NCBI GenBank assembly: GCA_964536965.1
Contig: CAZIAL010000007.1
Span: 33,363-97,362 of the forward strand
Source of the DNA: JACMQW01 sp964536965
GTDB lineage: Bacteria > Bdellovibrionota > UBA1018
Reading direction: 5' to 3'
DNA: 64,000 nt
Below, piece after piece: positions 8,117-17,775 of this stretch. Made by a program: the position numbers and the translations under genes. Position 1 is the first letter of the stretch, and each line of letters starts with the position of its first letter. The notes under the pieces are model-generated. The model searched no databases. It was not told the DNA's origin and was given only the letters and a program-made list of their open reading frames with translations.

Positions 8117-9070
8117 ATGACGAATTCGACCCCGGCTTCGCCCTTCGCAAACTCGCTCCAGACCGCCGTCGCGGTCTTGCTGGCGGTCGTTTGCGCGCCG
8201 TCCGCGCAGGCGGCGCGCATCATCGACGGCATGCCGACCGAAGCGAACGAGTTTCCCGAAGTCGTTTCGCTTTATTATCCCAGCGCGAACTTCGCCGGGC
8301 GCGTGGAGCTTTGCACAGGGACCCTGATCCATCCGAAAGTGATTCTGACCTCCGCCCACTGCGTTCCGGAAAATCCGGCGGTCGCCGTGACCGTGAACGA
8401 GGGCACTTCGGTGCGCGCACCAGCCCGTCAACCTCGCGTCGCGTTCTCGGTCCGTCACGAAGAGTATTCCTACACCCAGGACGAGATTCTCCAGACGGGT
8501 TACGATTTCGGAATCGTCGTCCTGCAGGATGGCATCGAAGACGTAACTCCCGCCCAGCTCGTCTCGATGGAGGCCGCGGCCGTCCGCCGGGCACTGCTCG
8601 CGCAGGACGCGCTCGAAGTCGTTGGATTCGGCGGTAGCCAGAAAGTCGGGACGGATATGACGACGGGGACGCAGCGCCGGGCGAAGACGCGCGCGGTGGA
8701 AACGCTCGACAAACAGTTTTCCACCGAAGGCCCCGTATCTGCGCTTTCCATCGGCGACAGCGGCGGTCCAGCGTTCCTCGCGAACGCGAAACATGCACGG
8801 CAACTCGTCGGCGTCGCGAGCGGCGTGCCCGACGAAAAAATTTTTCTGCGCGACGGCCGCCCTTCCGTTTCGCTCTACGCCGGAATTCGTCCGGCCATCG
8901 TCGAATGGATTTCGGAGAAATCGGGATTTCCGATCGAACTGAGCCATGGGCAAACGACGGTACGGTCGAATTCAGATTTGGATTCACAGTTCAATTCGCA
9001 GATGCGCTCGAAGTCATCCTCGGGCTCCGCCCCTCGCAAACGCGATCCACTCGCTGGTTTTGGAGAATAG
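8117..9070 (+). CDS. Secreted S1-family (chymotrypsin fold) serine protease 1
   Basis: 317 aa. A hydrophobic signal segment (residues 16-32, ending AQA) is followed at once by R-IIDG, the kind of N terminus produced by zymogen activation in trypsin-like enzymes. The catalytic triad is visible: H81 in LTSAHC, D130 in YDFGIVVL, S215 in GDSGGP. The residue in the specificity-pocket position six before the serine appears to be Ala rather than Asp, so trypsin-like cleavage after Lys/Arg should not be assumed. No Shine-Dalgarno precedes the ATG and an in-frame stop lies six codons upstream, so this is the only start; the mRNA is likely leaderless. It is followed 4 bp later by a second S1 protease. 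Confidence 0.92.
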   Translation: MTNSTPASPFANSLQTAVAVLLAVVCAPSAQAARIIDGMPTEANEFPEVVSLYYPSANFAGRVELCTGTLIHPKVILTSAHCVPENPAVAVTVNEGTSVRAPARQPRVAFSVRHEEYSYTQDEILQTGYDFGIVVLQDGIEDVTPAQLVSMEAAAVRRALLAQDALEVVGFGGSQKVGTDMTTGTQRRAKTRAVETLDKQFSTEGPVSALSIGDSGGPAFLANAKHARQLVGVASGVPDEKIFLRDGRPSVSLYAGIRPAIVEWISEKSGFPIELSHGQTTVRSNSDLDSQFNSQMRSKSSSGSAPRKRDPLAGFGE

Positions 9071-9074
9071 TCCT

Positions 9075-10109
9075 ATGATCCGCATCGATCTGTCGCCTCG
9101 CCCGAAGAAGTCCCGTACGCTGCGCTGGGGCTTCGCCCTGACGGCGATCGGATTGCTCGCCGCATATCAGGGGCATGCCGTGCTCGGCGGACGACCGACG
9201 ATGCCGGGAGAGTTTCCCGCGGTTTTTGGCTACGAGGCCTCGCTTCGCGACTCCGGCGCTTCCGTGTTCTCCGGCGCCACCCGTGCGAACTGCACGGCAT
9301 TTCTCGTTCACCCGAAACTTCTTTTGACGGCCGCCCACTGCGTGAAGGACGCGCTCTCGGTGAATAGCGCGGCCAATGGGGCGGAGTTCGGCGGTAAAAA
9401 GACTGAACGGGGAATTTCCGTGAAAATTTCCGAATTTAAGTCCCATCCCGATTTCGTCGACATGACCCCGACCGCGACCACCGATGAAAAGGTGAAATCG
9501 TCGCAAAACGATATCGCCTATCTCGTGCTGCGGGAAGCGGTCACGCAGGTCGCTCCTTACGCCCTCTATATCTCTTCGGGAAACCAGAAGATGCTGCGGC
9601 TCCAGAGTCTCGAGGCGACCGTCGTCGGCTACGGCGCAACCAAATGGAACGAAACGGGAAACTATTCGACCTCGTCCTCCGGCACGAAACACACGGGAAC
9701 AAAACCGATCACGCGACTCTCCTGGGGATACTTCTACCTCGACGGCGAAAAACACAGTCCGCTCCCCGGCGATAGCGGTGGTCCGGTCCTCGTCGGCGCC
9801 GGCTCGGAACTTCGCGTGGCCGGGATCGTCCACGGCGGATTCAACGGGACGAAGATCGTCGTGAACAAGCGGGGAAAAGAAAAGAAAGTGGCCACGAGCG
9901 GCGCCGTGATCGCGACCATGCTGACCCCGAAACTGCTTTGCTGGGTCGAGAAGGAATCGAAGATCGACCTCCCCGAGGTGGAATGCGAAGTCGACGGCAC
10001 GCCGAAGCCGATCCCCGAAGACACGAGCGTGGTCGTCACGCCCGGGACGCCGGCAATCATCACGTCCGGGACGCCCGTATCGACGCCTTCGCCCTCCCCG
10101 AGGAACTAG
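9075..10109 (+). CDS. Secreted S1-family serine protease 2
   Basis: 344 aa with a signal peptide or anchor at residues 16-35 (LRWGFALTAIGLLAAYQGHA) and then the protease core. The triad is H88 in LTAAHC, D146 in NDIAYLVL, S234 in GDSGGP. A Pro/Thr/Ser-rich tail follows (about residues 310-344), probably a flexible spacer or surface-exposed end. GGAG 9 nt before the ATG lies in the last codons of the upstream protease gene; with a 4-bp gap the two form an operon. The two proteases are only distantly similar, so this is an old duplication or two separate acquisitions. Its TAG stop overlaps the stop of the convergent uvrC. Confidence 0.92.
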   Translation: MIRIDLSPRPKKSRTLRWGFALTAIGLLAAYQGHAVLGGRPTMPGEFPAVFGYEASLRDSGASVFSGATRANCTAFLVHPKLLLTAAHCVKDALSVNSAANGAEFGGKKTERGISVKISEFKSHPDFVDMTPTATTDEKVKSSQNDIAYLVLREAVTQVAPYALYISSGNQKMLRLQSLEATVVGYGATKWNETGNYSTSSSGTKHTGTKPITRLSWGYFYLDGEKHSPLPGDSGGPVLVGAGSELRVAGIVHGGFNGTKIVVNKRGKEKKVATSGAVIATMLTPKLLCWVEKESKIDLPEVECEVDGTPKPIPEDTSVVVTPGTPAIITSGTPVSTPSPSPRN

Positions 10110-11914
10110 GACTTTCCACCGCTCGTTTTTCCCGAAGCCTTCAGCGCGCGTTTGTCCCGCAGATTCCGGTGATAGTTGATCGCGAAGCGATGGGCCTCGT
10201 CGCGAATATGGGTCAGAAGCTTGTACGCGCCCGTATGTGGGAGGAGCGGCACCGGGTTTTTTCGTCCCGGAATGAAGATCCGCTCGAGCGATGACTTCAC
10301 CTCCGTCGCGCGGAAGTCACTCTCGGTTCGCGCTTTCGCGAGTCCTACGACACCCACGCCCTGGACGGAGAGCTCTTCGAGAATCGCGACTGCCTGGGCG
10401 AGCTGCCCCTTGCCTCCATCGACGACCACCAGATCCGGAAGATCCTCCTCCCGGTTCGAAAAACGGCGACCGAGCACTTCCCGCATCGTCGCGAAGTCGT
10501 TCGCGCCCTCCACCGTGCGAATCTTATACCTGCGGTAAAGGTTCTTGTCGGGCGCCCCGTCGATGAAGACGACCCGGGACGCGACCGCGTCTTCGCCCTG
10601 GATGTTCGAATTATCGTAACACTCGATCCGCGTCGGCAACTTCGCGAGGTGGAGCTTTTCCTGGATCTCTTCGAGCGCGGGAAGCCCGTGACCATGATCG
10701 GCCTTCCGCGCCTGCTCGAGCGCGTGCCGTGCGTTGGTCTTCGCCACGTTCACGAGCTGCTTTTCCATCTCGCTTTCCGGGACGCGGATGCGCAGCCCGA
10801 GGGTGCGTTCGAGCAGATCTGGATCCGCGGGCGCGACGGAGACCAAAAGCTCATTCGGCGTGAAGACCGAACCGACCGGGAGCTGGGTTTCCGTTTCCCC
10901 CGCGGCGATACGCTCTTCCGCCTTTTTCAGATCGGCCGCCACGCCGACGTAATATTGCGAGACGAATTCGAAGAGCACCTCCGCATCGGTCTGCGCGTCG
11001 TCCGAGTTCTGCAGATTCAGATGACGTACGGCGATCATCTTTCCGCCGCGGATCTGGAGCACGACCGCATGACCTTCCCCTCCCTGGCGTTCGACGGCGA
11101 TGACGTCGCGATTCTTCTCCGCTCCGGCATCCTCCACCGACTGGGTCGCGGTCACGAGCGCGAGATTCGCAAGCTGATCGCGGTAAAAGGCGGCGTCCTC
11201 GTATTCTTCGTTCACCGCCGCGTCGGCCATGCCGCGCTCGAGTTCAAGCTTGAGCCGGTCGCTCTTTCCTTCGAGAATCGCGATCACGGCCTCGATCGAT
11301 TCGCGATAGCGCTCCTGGGTGACCAGTCCCACGCAAGGCCCGCTGCATTTTTCCATCTGGTAAAGGATGCACGGACGGGAGCGGTGCCGGAACGTATTGT
11401 CCGAGCAGTCGCGAAGCATGAAGAGTTCGTTCAGGAGCCGCAGGATGCTCTTTGCGCTGAATCCGGAAGGAAACGGACCGAAGTAGCGGGCGCCGTCGCG
11501 ACGAACGCGCCGGGTCCACTCGATCCGCGGATAATTCTCGCCGATCTGAATCCGGAGATACGGGTACGACTTGTCGTCCTTCATCCGGATGTTGAACTTC
11601 GGCTTATGCTTTTTAATCAGCGTGCATTCGAGGATGAGCGCTTCGCTCTCGGTTTCCGTCAGAATCACGTCGAACTTCGCCGCGCGGCTGACCATGATCT
11701 CGGTCCGCGGAACTTCGTGGGCCGTCCCGCTCGAGGCGCCCTGGAAGTACGTCACGAGACGATTCTTCAGGTTCTTCGCCTTGCCGATGTAAAGGATTCC
11801 GCCCTTTTCGTCCTTCATGAAATACACGCCCGGCTCCGTCGGGGCCGCGCGGGCATCCTCGAGGAGTTTCAGGCGGACTTTCGAGTAAGAGTTGGACGGA
11901 TCTTGATTTTCCAT
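10106..11914 (-). CDS. uvrC: UvrABC excinuclease subunit C
   Basis: Makes the dual incisions in nucleotide excision repair. The N-terminal GIY-YIG nuclease is clear (GVYFMKDEKGGILYIGKAKNLKN), followed by a Cys-rich CILYQMEKCSGPC segment, a UVR domain (NEEYEDAAFYRDQLANL), and the RNase H-like nuclease (RIECYDNSNIQG, LVVVDGGKGQL, HTGAYKLLTHIRDEAHRFA). The 602-aa protein stops soon after this domain (RNLRDKRALKASGKTSGGKS), so the C-terminal tandem helix-hairpin-helix DNA-binding domain usual in UvrC is absent. The promoter lies almost on the start codon. The stop codon overlaps that of the convergent protease gene. Confidence 0.96.
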   Translation of the reverse strand: MENQDPSNSYSKVRLKLLEDARAAPTEPGVYFMKDEKGGILYIGKAKNLKNRLVTYFQGASSGTAHEVPRTEIMVSRAAKFDVILTETESEALILECTLIKKHKPKFNIRMKDDKSYPYLRIQIGENYPRIEWTRRVRRDGARYFGPFPSGFSAKSILRLLNELFMLRDCSDNTFRHRSRPCILYQMEKCSGPCVGLVTQERYRESIEAVIAILEGKSDRLKLELERGMADAAVNEEYEDAAFYRDQLANLALVTATQSVEDAGAEKNRDVIAVERQGGEGHAVVLQIRGGKMIAVRHLNLQNSDDAQTDAEVLFEFVSQYYVGVAADLKKAEERIAAGETETQLPVGSVFTPNELLVSVAPADPDLLERTLGLRIRVPESEMEKQLVNVAKTNARHALEQARKADHGHGLPALEEIQEKLHLAKLPTRIECYDNSNIQGEDAVASRVVFIDGAPDKNLYRRYKIRTVEGANDFATMREVLGRRFSNREEDLPDLVVVDGGKGQLAQAVAILEELSVQGVGVVGLAKARTESDFRATEVKSSLERIFIPGRKNPVPLLPHTGAYKLLTHIRDEAHRFAINYHRNLRDKRALKASGKTSGGKS

Positions 11915-11927
11915 TCGCGGAACGAAT

Positions 11928-11956
11928 AAAATACTTCTTCGTTAGTTATACGCCAA
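11928..11956 (-). promoter_or_regulatory. Promoter for uvrC
   Basis: On the minus strand, TTGGCG (11951-11956), a 17-nt spacer and TATTTT (11928-11933). The predicted transcription start is about 11921, leaving a 5' UTR of roughly 7 nt before the ATG at 11914, with no ribosome site. Confidence 0.55.
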
Positions 11957-11973
11957 CAGGAGCTGCATCTCGA

Positions 11974-12420
11974 ATGGTCCGCGTCGCCGAACAAACTCTC
12001 GCTTATTGTGGTCAGTGCAAAATGGATCTCTCCGCGACCGTCGTCGCCATGCGGGGGGATCAGGTCGTTCGCGTCCAGTGCCGCACCTGCCGCGGCGAGC
12101 GGGCCTACCGCGCTCCGAAAGGCGTGACGGACCCTAAAATGGCCCCCCCGCCCAAAACCACGACGCGAGGCGCCAGAACTGCGAGCGGCGAACGACCGGA
12201 CCACTCCGTCGGTGCCGAATGGCGAAAAGAAATGCTGGCCCATAAGGACCGCCCCGCGAATGCTTATGGCGCGAAGAATCAAATGAATGTCGGCGATAAG
12301 ATCGCCCATCCGGTCTTCGGCGAAGGCATCGTCATGAAGCAGATTTACCCGAACAAAGCGGAAATCCTCTTCGAGATGGACCTGAAAGTACTCGTCTCCG
12401 GCGGACCGCGAACGAGCTAA
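11974..12420 (+). CDS. Zinc-ribbon plus Tudor/KOW-like small protein
   Basis: 148 aa, cytoplasmic. The N terminus carries two CxxC pairs (YCGQCKMDL and VQCRTCRGER) that form a zinc ribbon. A charged Pro/Arg/Lys linker follows (residues 45-95). The C terminus (about 105-142; VGDKIAHPVFGEGIVMKQIY and EILFEMDLKVL) resembles the small beta-barrel at the end of UvrD/PcrA helicases and in CarD/TRCF-type RNA polymerase-interacting proteins. I infer a nucleic-acid or RNA polymerase partner. It is divergently transcribed from uvrC with only 59 bp between the starts, so a repair-related role is plausible but unproven. GGAG lies 11 nt before the ATG. Confidence 0.75.
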   Translation: MVRVAEQTLAYCGQCKMDLSATVVAMRGDQVVRVQCRTCRGERAYRAPKGVTDPKMAPPPKTTTRGARTASGERPDHSVGAEWRKEMLAHKDRPANAYGAKNQMNVGDKIAHPVFGEGIVMKQIYPNKAEILFEMDLKVLVSGGPRTS

Positions 12421-12441
12421 CGGTTCAAGCCCCGCTCTCGG

Positions 12442-12933
12442 CTAACGCCGACGGTGCTCGGTCAGCCGAATTCGGTATCCTTCACTCTCCCAGGTCACGA
12501 TTCCACCCGGAACATCGCCGATCACGGTGGCGATGAAGATGCTCTTTTGGCCCACGATGAGAAACTCGACGTGGCAGGTTTCGATTCGTCCCCAAGGCGT
12601 ATCCATCCACTCACGACGGTCAAGCGGACAGGTCTCCCGGTACCACTCGATCTCTTCGGGTTGAAAAAAGTCTTTTTTCCCGCGGCGTTCGACGTCGAGC
12701 ACCAGGCGCCCGTCCCGGTCGAATAGCTGCTTTCGATATTCCCAGTCGGATTTTCGCGGGTCGAGGTCGAGGACTTTACGGGTTTCGGAGAAGGGCTCGT
12801 CTTCGATCGTCGTCTCGTATACGAGCGTATCGCCTCGGCGCACATCGTAAACCGCCTCCGCGGCGAACGCGGAGGTCGCCCACGCGCTCGCCAGCGCGAG
12901 AACCGGAACCCAGCTGCCGCTTCGTCCACTCAT
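12442..12933 (-). CDS. Exported protein of unknown function
   Basis: 163 aa with a signal peptide (WVPVLALASAWATSAFAAEA, cleavage near AFA-AEA) and a mature beta-rich domain (YDVRRGDTLVYETTIEDEPF, TCHVEFLIVGQKSIFIATVIG, IVTWESEGYRI). The alternating-strand pattern resembles small periplasmic beta-barrel proteins, but no family is recognised. The ATG at 12933 is chosen over the open frame to 12978 because it begins the signal peptide and has AGGGTG just upstream. It converges on the zinc-ribbon gene with 21 bp between stops. Confidence 0.75.
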   Translation of the reverse strand: MSGRSGSWVPVLALASAWATSAFAAEAVYDVRRGDTLVYETTIEDEPFSETRKVLDLDPRKSDWEYRKQLFDRDGRLVLDVERRGKKDFFQPEEIEWYRETCPLDRREWMDTPWGRIETCHVEFLIVGQKSIFIATVIGDVPGGIVTWESEGYRIRLTEHRRR

Positions 12934-13004
12934 CACCCTACCCCCACTCGATCGAAATGATTTCCCTAGGCGTACCAAACGCGCGTCGTGTAGGAAAGGG
13001 GCCC

Positions 13005-13748
13005 ATGAGCATTGTCACGATTCGGGGGCTGAAAAAATCCTTCGGAGCCCACGAAGTTCTGAAGGGAATCGATCTCGACATCGAACCCGGCCAGCTCATC
13101 TGTTTCATCGGCCGCTCCGGATGCGGGAAGTCGACCCTCCTTCGTTGTCTGAACGGTCTGGAGGTTCTCGACGAGGGAGAAATATCCATTCATGGGCACG
13201 GCCTCTCCGTCGGGCCCGACAACGGTTTCGAACGCAAAGCGCAGGCCCTCCGACAGCACTGCGGAATGGTCTTCCAGGACTTCCGACTCTTCCCCCACAT
13301 GACCCTCCTCGAGAACGTCGTGCTCGCGCAGACGGTTGGCCGGAAAATTCCGCGCGATGAGGCGGTCGCCCGATCGGAAAAACTTCTCGGAAAGGTGGGT
13401 CTCCTCGCCCACCGTGAAAAAATGCCGGTCCAACTCTCCGGCGGGCAAGCCCAGCGAGGCGCGATCGCGCGCGCGCTGGCGCTGAATCCGGCGGTCATGC
13501 TCTACGACGAGCCGACCTCGGCACTCGATCCGGAGCTCGTGGACGAGGTGCTCGCCGTGATGAAGGCGCTCGACGAAGAGGGCATGACCCAGCTCGTGGT
13601 CACCCATGAGATGCGATTCGCGCGCGATGCTTCGGATCTGATCGTATACATGGAAGACGGCGCCATCGTCGAAATCGGCGCCCCCGACGTCCTCTTCTCG
13701 AGCCCGAAGGACGATCGCACGCGGCAGTTCCTGAGGAAGTTTCTATGA
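13005..13748 (+). CDS. Polar amino acid ABC transporter, ATP-binding subunit
   Basis: 247-aa ATPase of the GlnQ/HisP class, which powers import of polar amino acids through the inner membrane. Walker A is GRSGCGKST, the Q loop lies in CGMVFQDFRLFPHMT, the ABC signature is LSGGQAQR, Walker B is VMLYDEPTSALDPE, and the H loop is VVTHEM. AGGAAAGGG precedes the ATG. An in-frame ATG at 12957 would add 16 poorly conserved residues. The next gene, 16 bp downstream, encodes the rest of the transporter. The substrate (glutamine, arginine, histidine or another polar amino acid) cannot be told from sequence alone. Confidence 0.93.
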   Translation: MSIVTIRGLKKSFGAHEVLKGIDLDIEPGQLICFIGRSGCGKSTLLRCLNGLEVLDEGEISIHGHGLSVGPDNGFERKAQALRQHCGMVFQDFRLFPHMTLLENVVLAQTVGRKIPRDEAVARSEKLLGKVGLLAHREKMPVQLSGGQAQRGAIARALALNPAVMLYDEPTSALDPELVDEVLAVMKALDEEGMTQLVVTHEMRFARDASDLIVYMEDGAIVEIGAPDVLFSSPKDDRTRQFLRKFL

Positions 13749-13764
13749 CCGGGGGCACGCGCGC

Positions 13765-15354
13765 ATGAACTTTGAGATGGATCGTCCCGGCTGGGACCGC
13801 GGCACCACGGTTCTTCGATTCTTTCTGCCGCTGATCGGCCTGCTCCTGGGTCTCGCGCTTCTCGCGACCGTCGCTTCGCTTTTCGCCGAGCGCGGCTACG
13901 CGGCCGAACCGCTTCGCTGGGCCGCCGATACCGAATCCGGGGCGCCCCTCGTTTTCCAGGATCCGCGTGAACCCGAGAAAATCATCGGCTTCGAGCGCGA
14001 GGTGATCGAAGGCATCGCGAAACATCTCGGTCGCCCGACGACGCTCGTCCACAACGCCTGGGACGGACTGATTCCGGGGCTGGCACGCGGAAACTACGAC
14101 GTGATCGTGAACGGGATCGAGATCACGGAAGAACGGAAGCGCGAGATTCTTTTCTCCGACCCGTACTTCGTCACCTTCGAACAGCTCGCGGTCCGGCGTG
14201 ACGAAACTCGGATCAACTCGCTCGAAGACTGCCGAGGTAAAAAGGTCGGGACCCTAAAATTTTCCCTCGCCCACGAAATTCTCGAGAAATTCGGCGGCAT
14301 CACGGTCGTTACCTACGAGACCGAACCGAGCTCCTATGAAGACCTGATGAATGGCCGCACGGATGCCGTGCTCCTCGATGCGCCGCTTGCGGTCTATAAC
14401 GCGAAACCGAACGCGCAGCTTAAGCTCGTCGGACCGCCGATCGGGTCCGTCATGTACGGGATCGGCATGAAAAAAACCGACCGCGCGCTCCAGTCGGAAG
14501 TGAACGCCGCCATCGCGAAGATGGCAAAAAACGGCGAGCTTCGGAGAATCTACGATCGCTACGACCTATGGAACCCGCTGATGGCCGAGCGATTCGGCGA
14601 TCTCCGGGAGAAACCGCTCGAGCCGCCGACGATGTACGAGTACTTCCTGAACTCGACGAATCGCGAGCGCACCCTGCGGGAGCGTTTCCACCTTTACGTT
14701 TCTTTTCTCCCGATACTCGCGCGGGGAGCGGTCACGACCCTCGAGATCTCGATCGTCGCGATGCTGATCGCCGTCGCGCTGGGACTGGCGCTCGCGCTCA
14801 TGCGCCTCTACGGCCCGCCCCCGGTCCGCTGGATTTCGGTGATGTACATCGAACTCATCCGTGGAACGCCCCTCCTGATCCAGCTTTTCTTTATTTTTTA
14901 CGCGCTTCCGCACCTCGGGATCCGCCTCTCCCCGTTCATGGCGGCCGTGCTGGGACTGGGGCTGAATTACGCCGCTTACGAGGCCGAAAATTACCGCGCC
15001 GGCATCGGCGGCGTATCGAAGGCCCAGTCCGAGGCGGGACTCGCGCTTGGGCTTTCCCATGGCCAGACGGTTCGACATATCGTGATTCCGCAGGCGCTGC
15101 GGATCGTGATTCCACCGATCACGAACGATTTTATCTCGCTGCTGAAGGATTCCTCGCTCGTTTCGGTCATCACGATGGTGGAGCTCACCAAACTTTACGG
15201 GCAACTCGCATCGACATACTACGACTTCCTCGGCACCGGCATTTTGGTCGCCGCTTTCTATCTCCTGCTCGGCCTCCCTTTCGTCCGTTTCGCTCGCTAT
15301 GTGGAGGCGCGACTCGCGGTGGGCACCGGCAAGGCGACGGGGACCTCGCGCTAG
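13765..15354 (+). CDS. Fused substrate-binding protein and permease of an amino acid ABC transporter
   Basis: 529 aa. An N-terminal signal anchor (VLRFFLPLIGLLLGLALLATVASLF) leads into a family-3 periplasmic solute-binding domain (about 45-275; IIGFEREVIEGIAKHLG, YDVIVNGIEITEERK, GIGMKKTD). This is joined to a HisM/GlnP-type permease (about 315-520) with several membrane helices, the VMYIELIRGTPLLIQLFF segment, and an EAA-like loop (GGVSKAQSEAGLALGLSHGQ). Such binding-protein/permease fusions are known in some bacteria; here the binding domain would be tethered to the channel at fixed 1:1 stoichiometry. It forms a two-gene operon with the ATPase, so the transporter is complete. Confidence 0.92.
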   Translation: MNFEMDRPGWDRGTTVLRFFLPLIGLLLGLALLATVASLFAERGYAAEPLRWAADTESGAPLVFQDPREPEKIIGFEREVIEGIAKHLGRPTTLVHNAWDGLIPGLARGNYDVIVNGIEITEERKREILFSDPYFVTFEQLAVRRDETRINSLEDCRGKKVGTLKFSLAHEILEKFGGITVVTYETEPSSYEDLMNGRTDAVLLDAPLAVYNAKPNAQLKLVGPPIGSVMYGIGMKKTDRALQSEVNAAIAKMAKNGELRRIYDRYDLWNPLMAERFGDLREKPLEPPTMYEYFLNSTNRERTLRERFHLYVSFLPILARGAVTTLEISIVAMLIAVALGLALALMRLYGPPPVRWISVMYIELIRGTPLLIQLFFIFYALPHLGIRLSPFMAAVLGLGLNYAAYEAENYRAGIGGVSKAQSEAGLALGLSHGQTVRHIVIPQALRIVIPPITNDFISLLKDSSLVSVITMVELTKLYGQLASTYYDFLGTGILVAAFYLLLGLPFVRFARYVEARLAVGTGKATGTSR

Positions 15355-15377
15355 AATTTAAGCGCCCGCCACCTGGG

Positions 15378-17564
<2,187 letters not shown>

Positions 17565-17711
17565 GCCCTCACGCTCTCATATTTCCGCCGGGTTGGGCTA
17601 AGGGCTCGGATTAAAAAGGTAAAAGGCGTTCCGGGTGGGGGGGAAACTTGTTCGGGTGGTAACTATTTGAAATATAAGTGCTTTTTAGTTTAGAGATGTC
17701 TAGTTTTAGGA

Positions 17712-17740
17712 TTGACGCAGCGCGTTGCGCTTGATATATC
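17712..17740 (+). promoter_or_regulatory. Promoter for the mepA-like/astacin operon
   Basis: TTGACG (17712-17717), a 17-nt spacer and TATATC (17735-17740) preceded by TGA (extended -10). The spacer end and -10 share GCTTGATATA with the 8079 promoter. The expected start at about 17747 lies downstream of the ATG at 17725, which rules out that ATG and supports GTG at 17776. Confidence 0.78.
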
Positions 17741-17775
17741 CAGGTCGGCTTAAAGAGCCCAAAGGCGGTCCCCGC

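Noticed and set aside
17725..17775. Upstream ATG start for the mepA-like gene
   Set aside because: It lies before the predicted transcription start and would place charged residues ahead of the lipoprotein signal; GTG at 17776 has a ribosome site.
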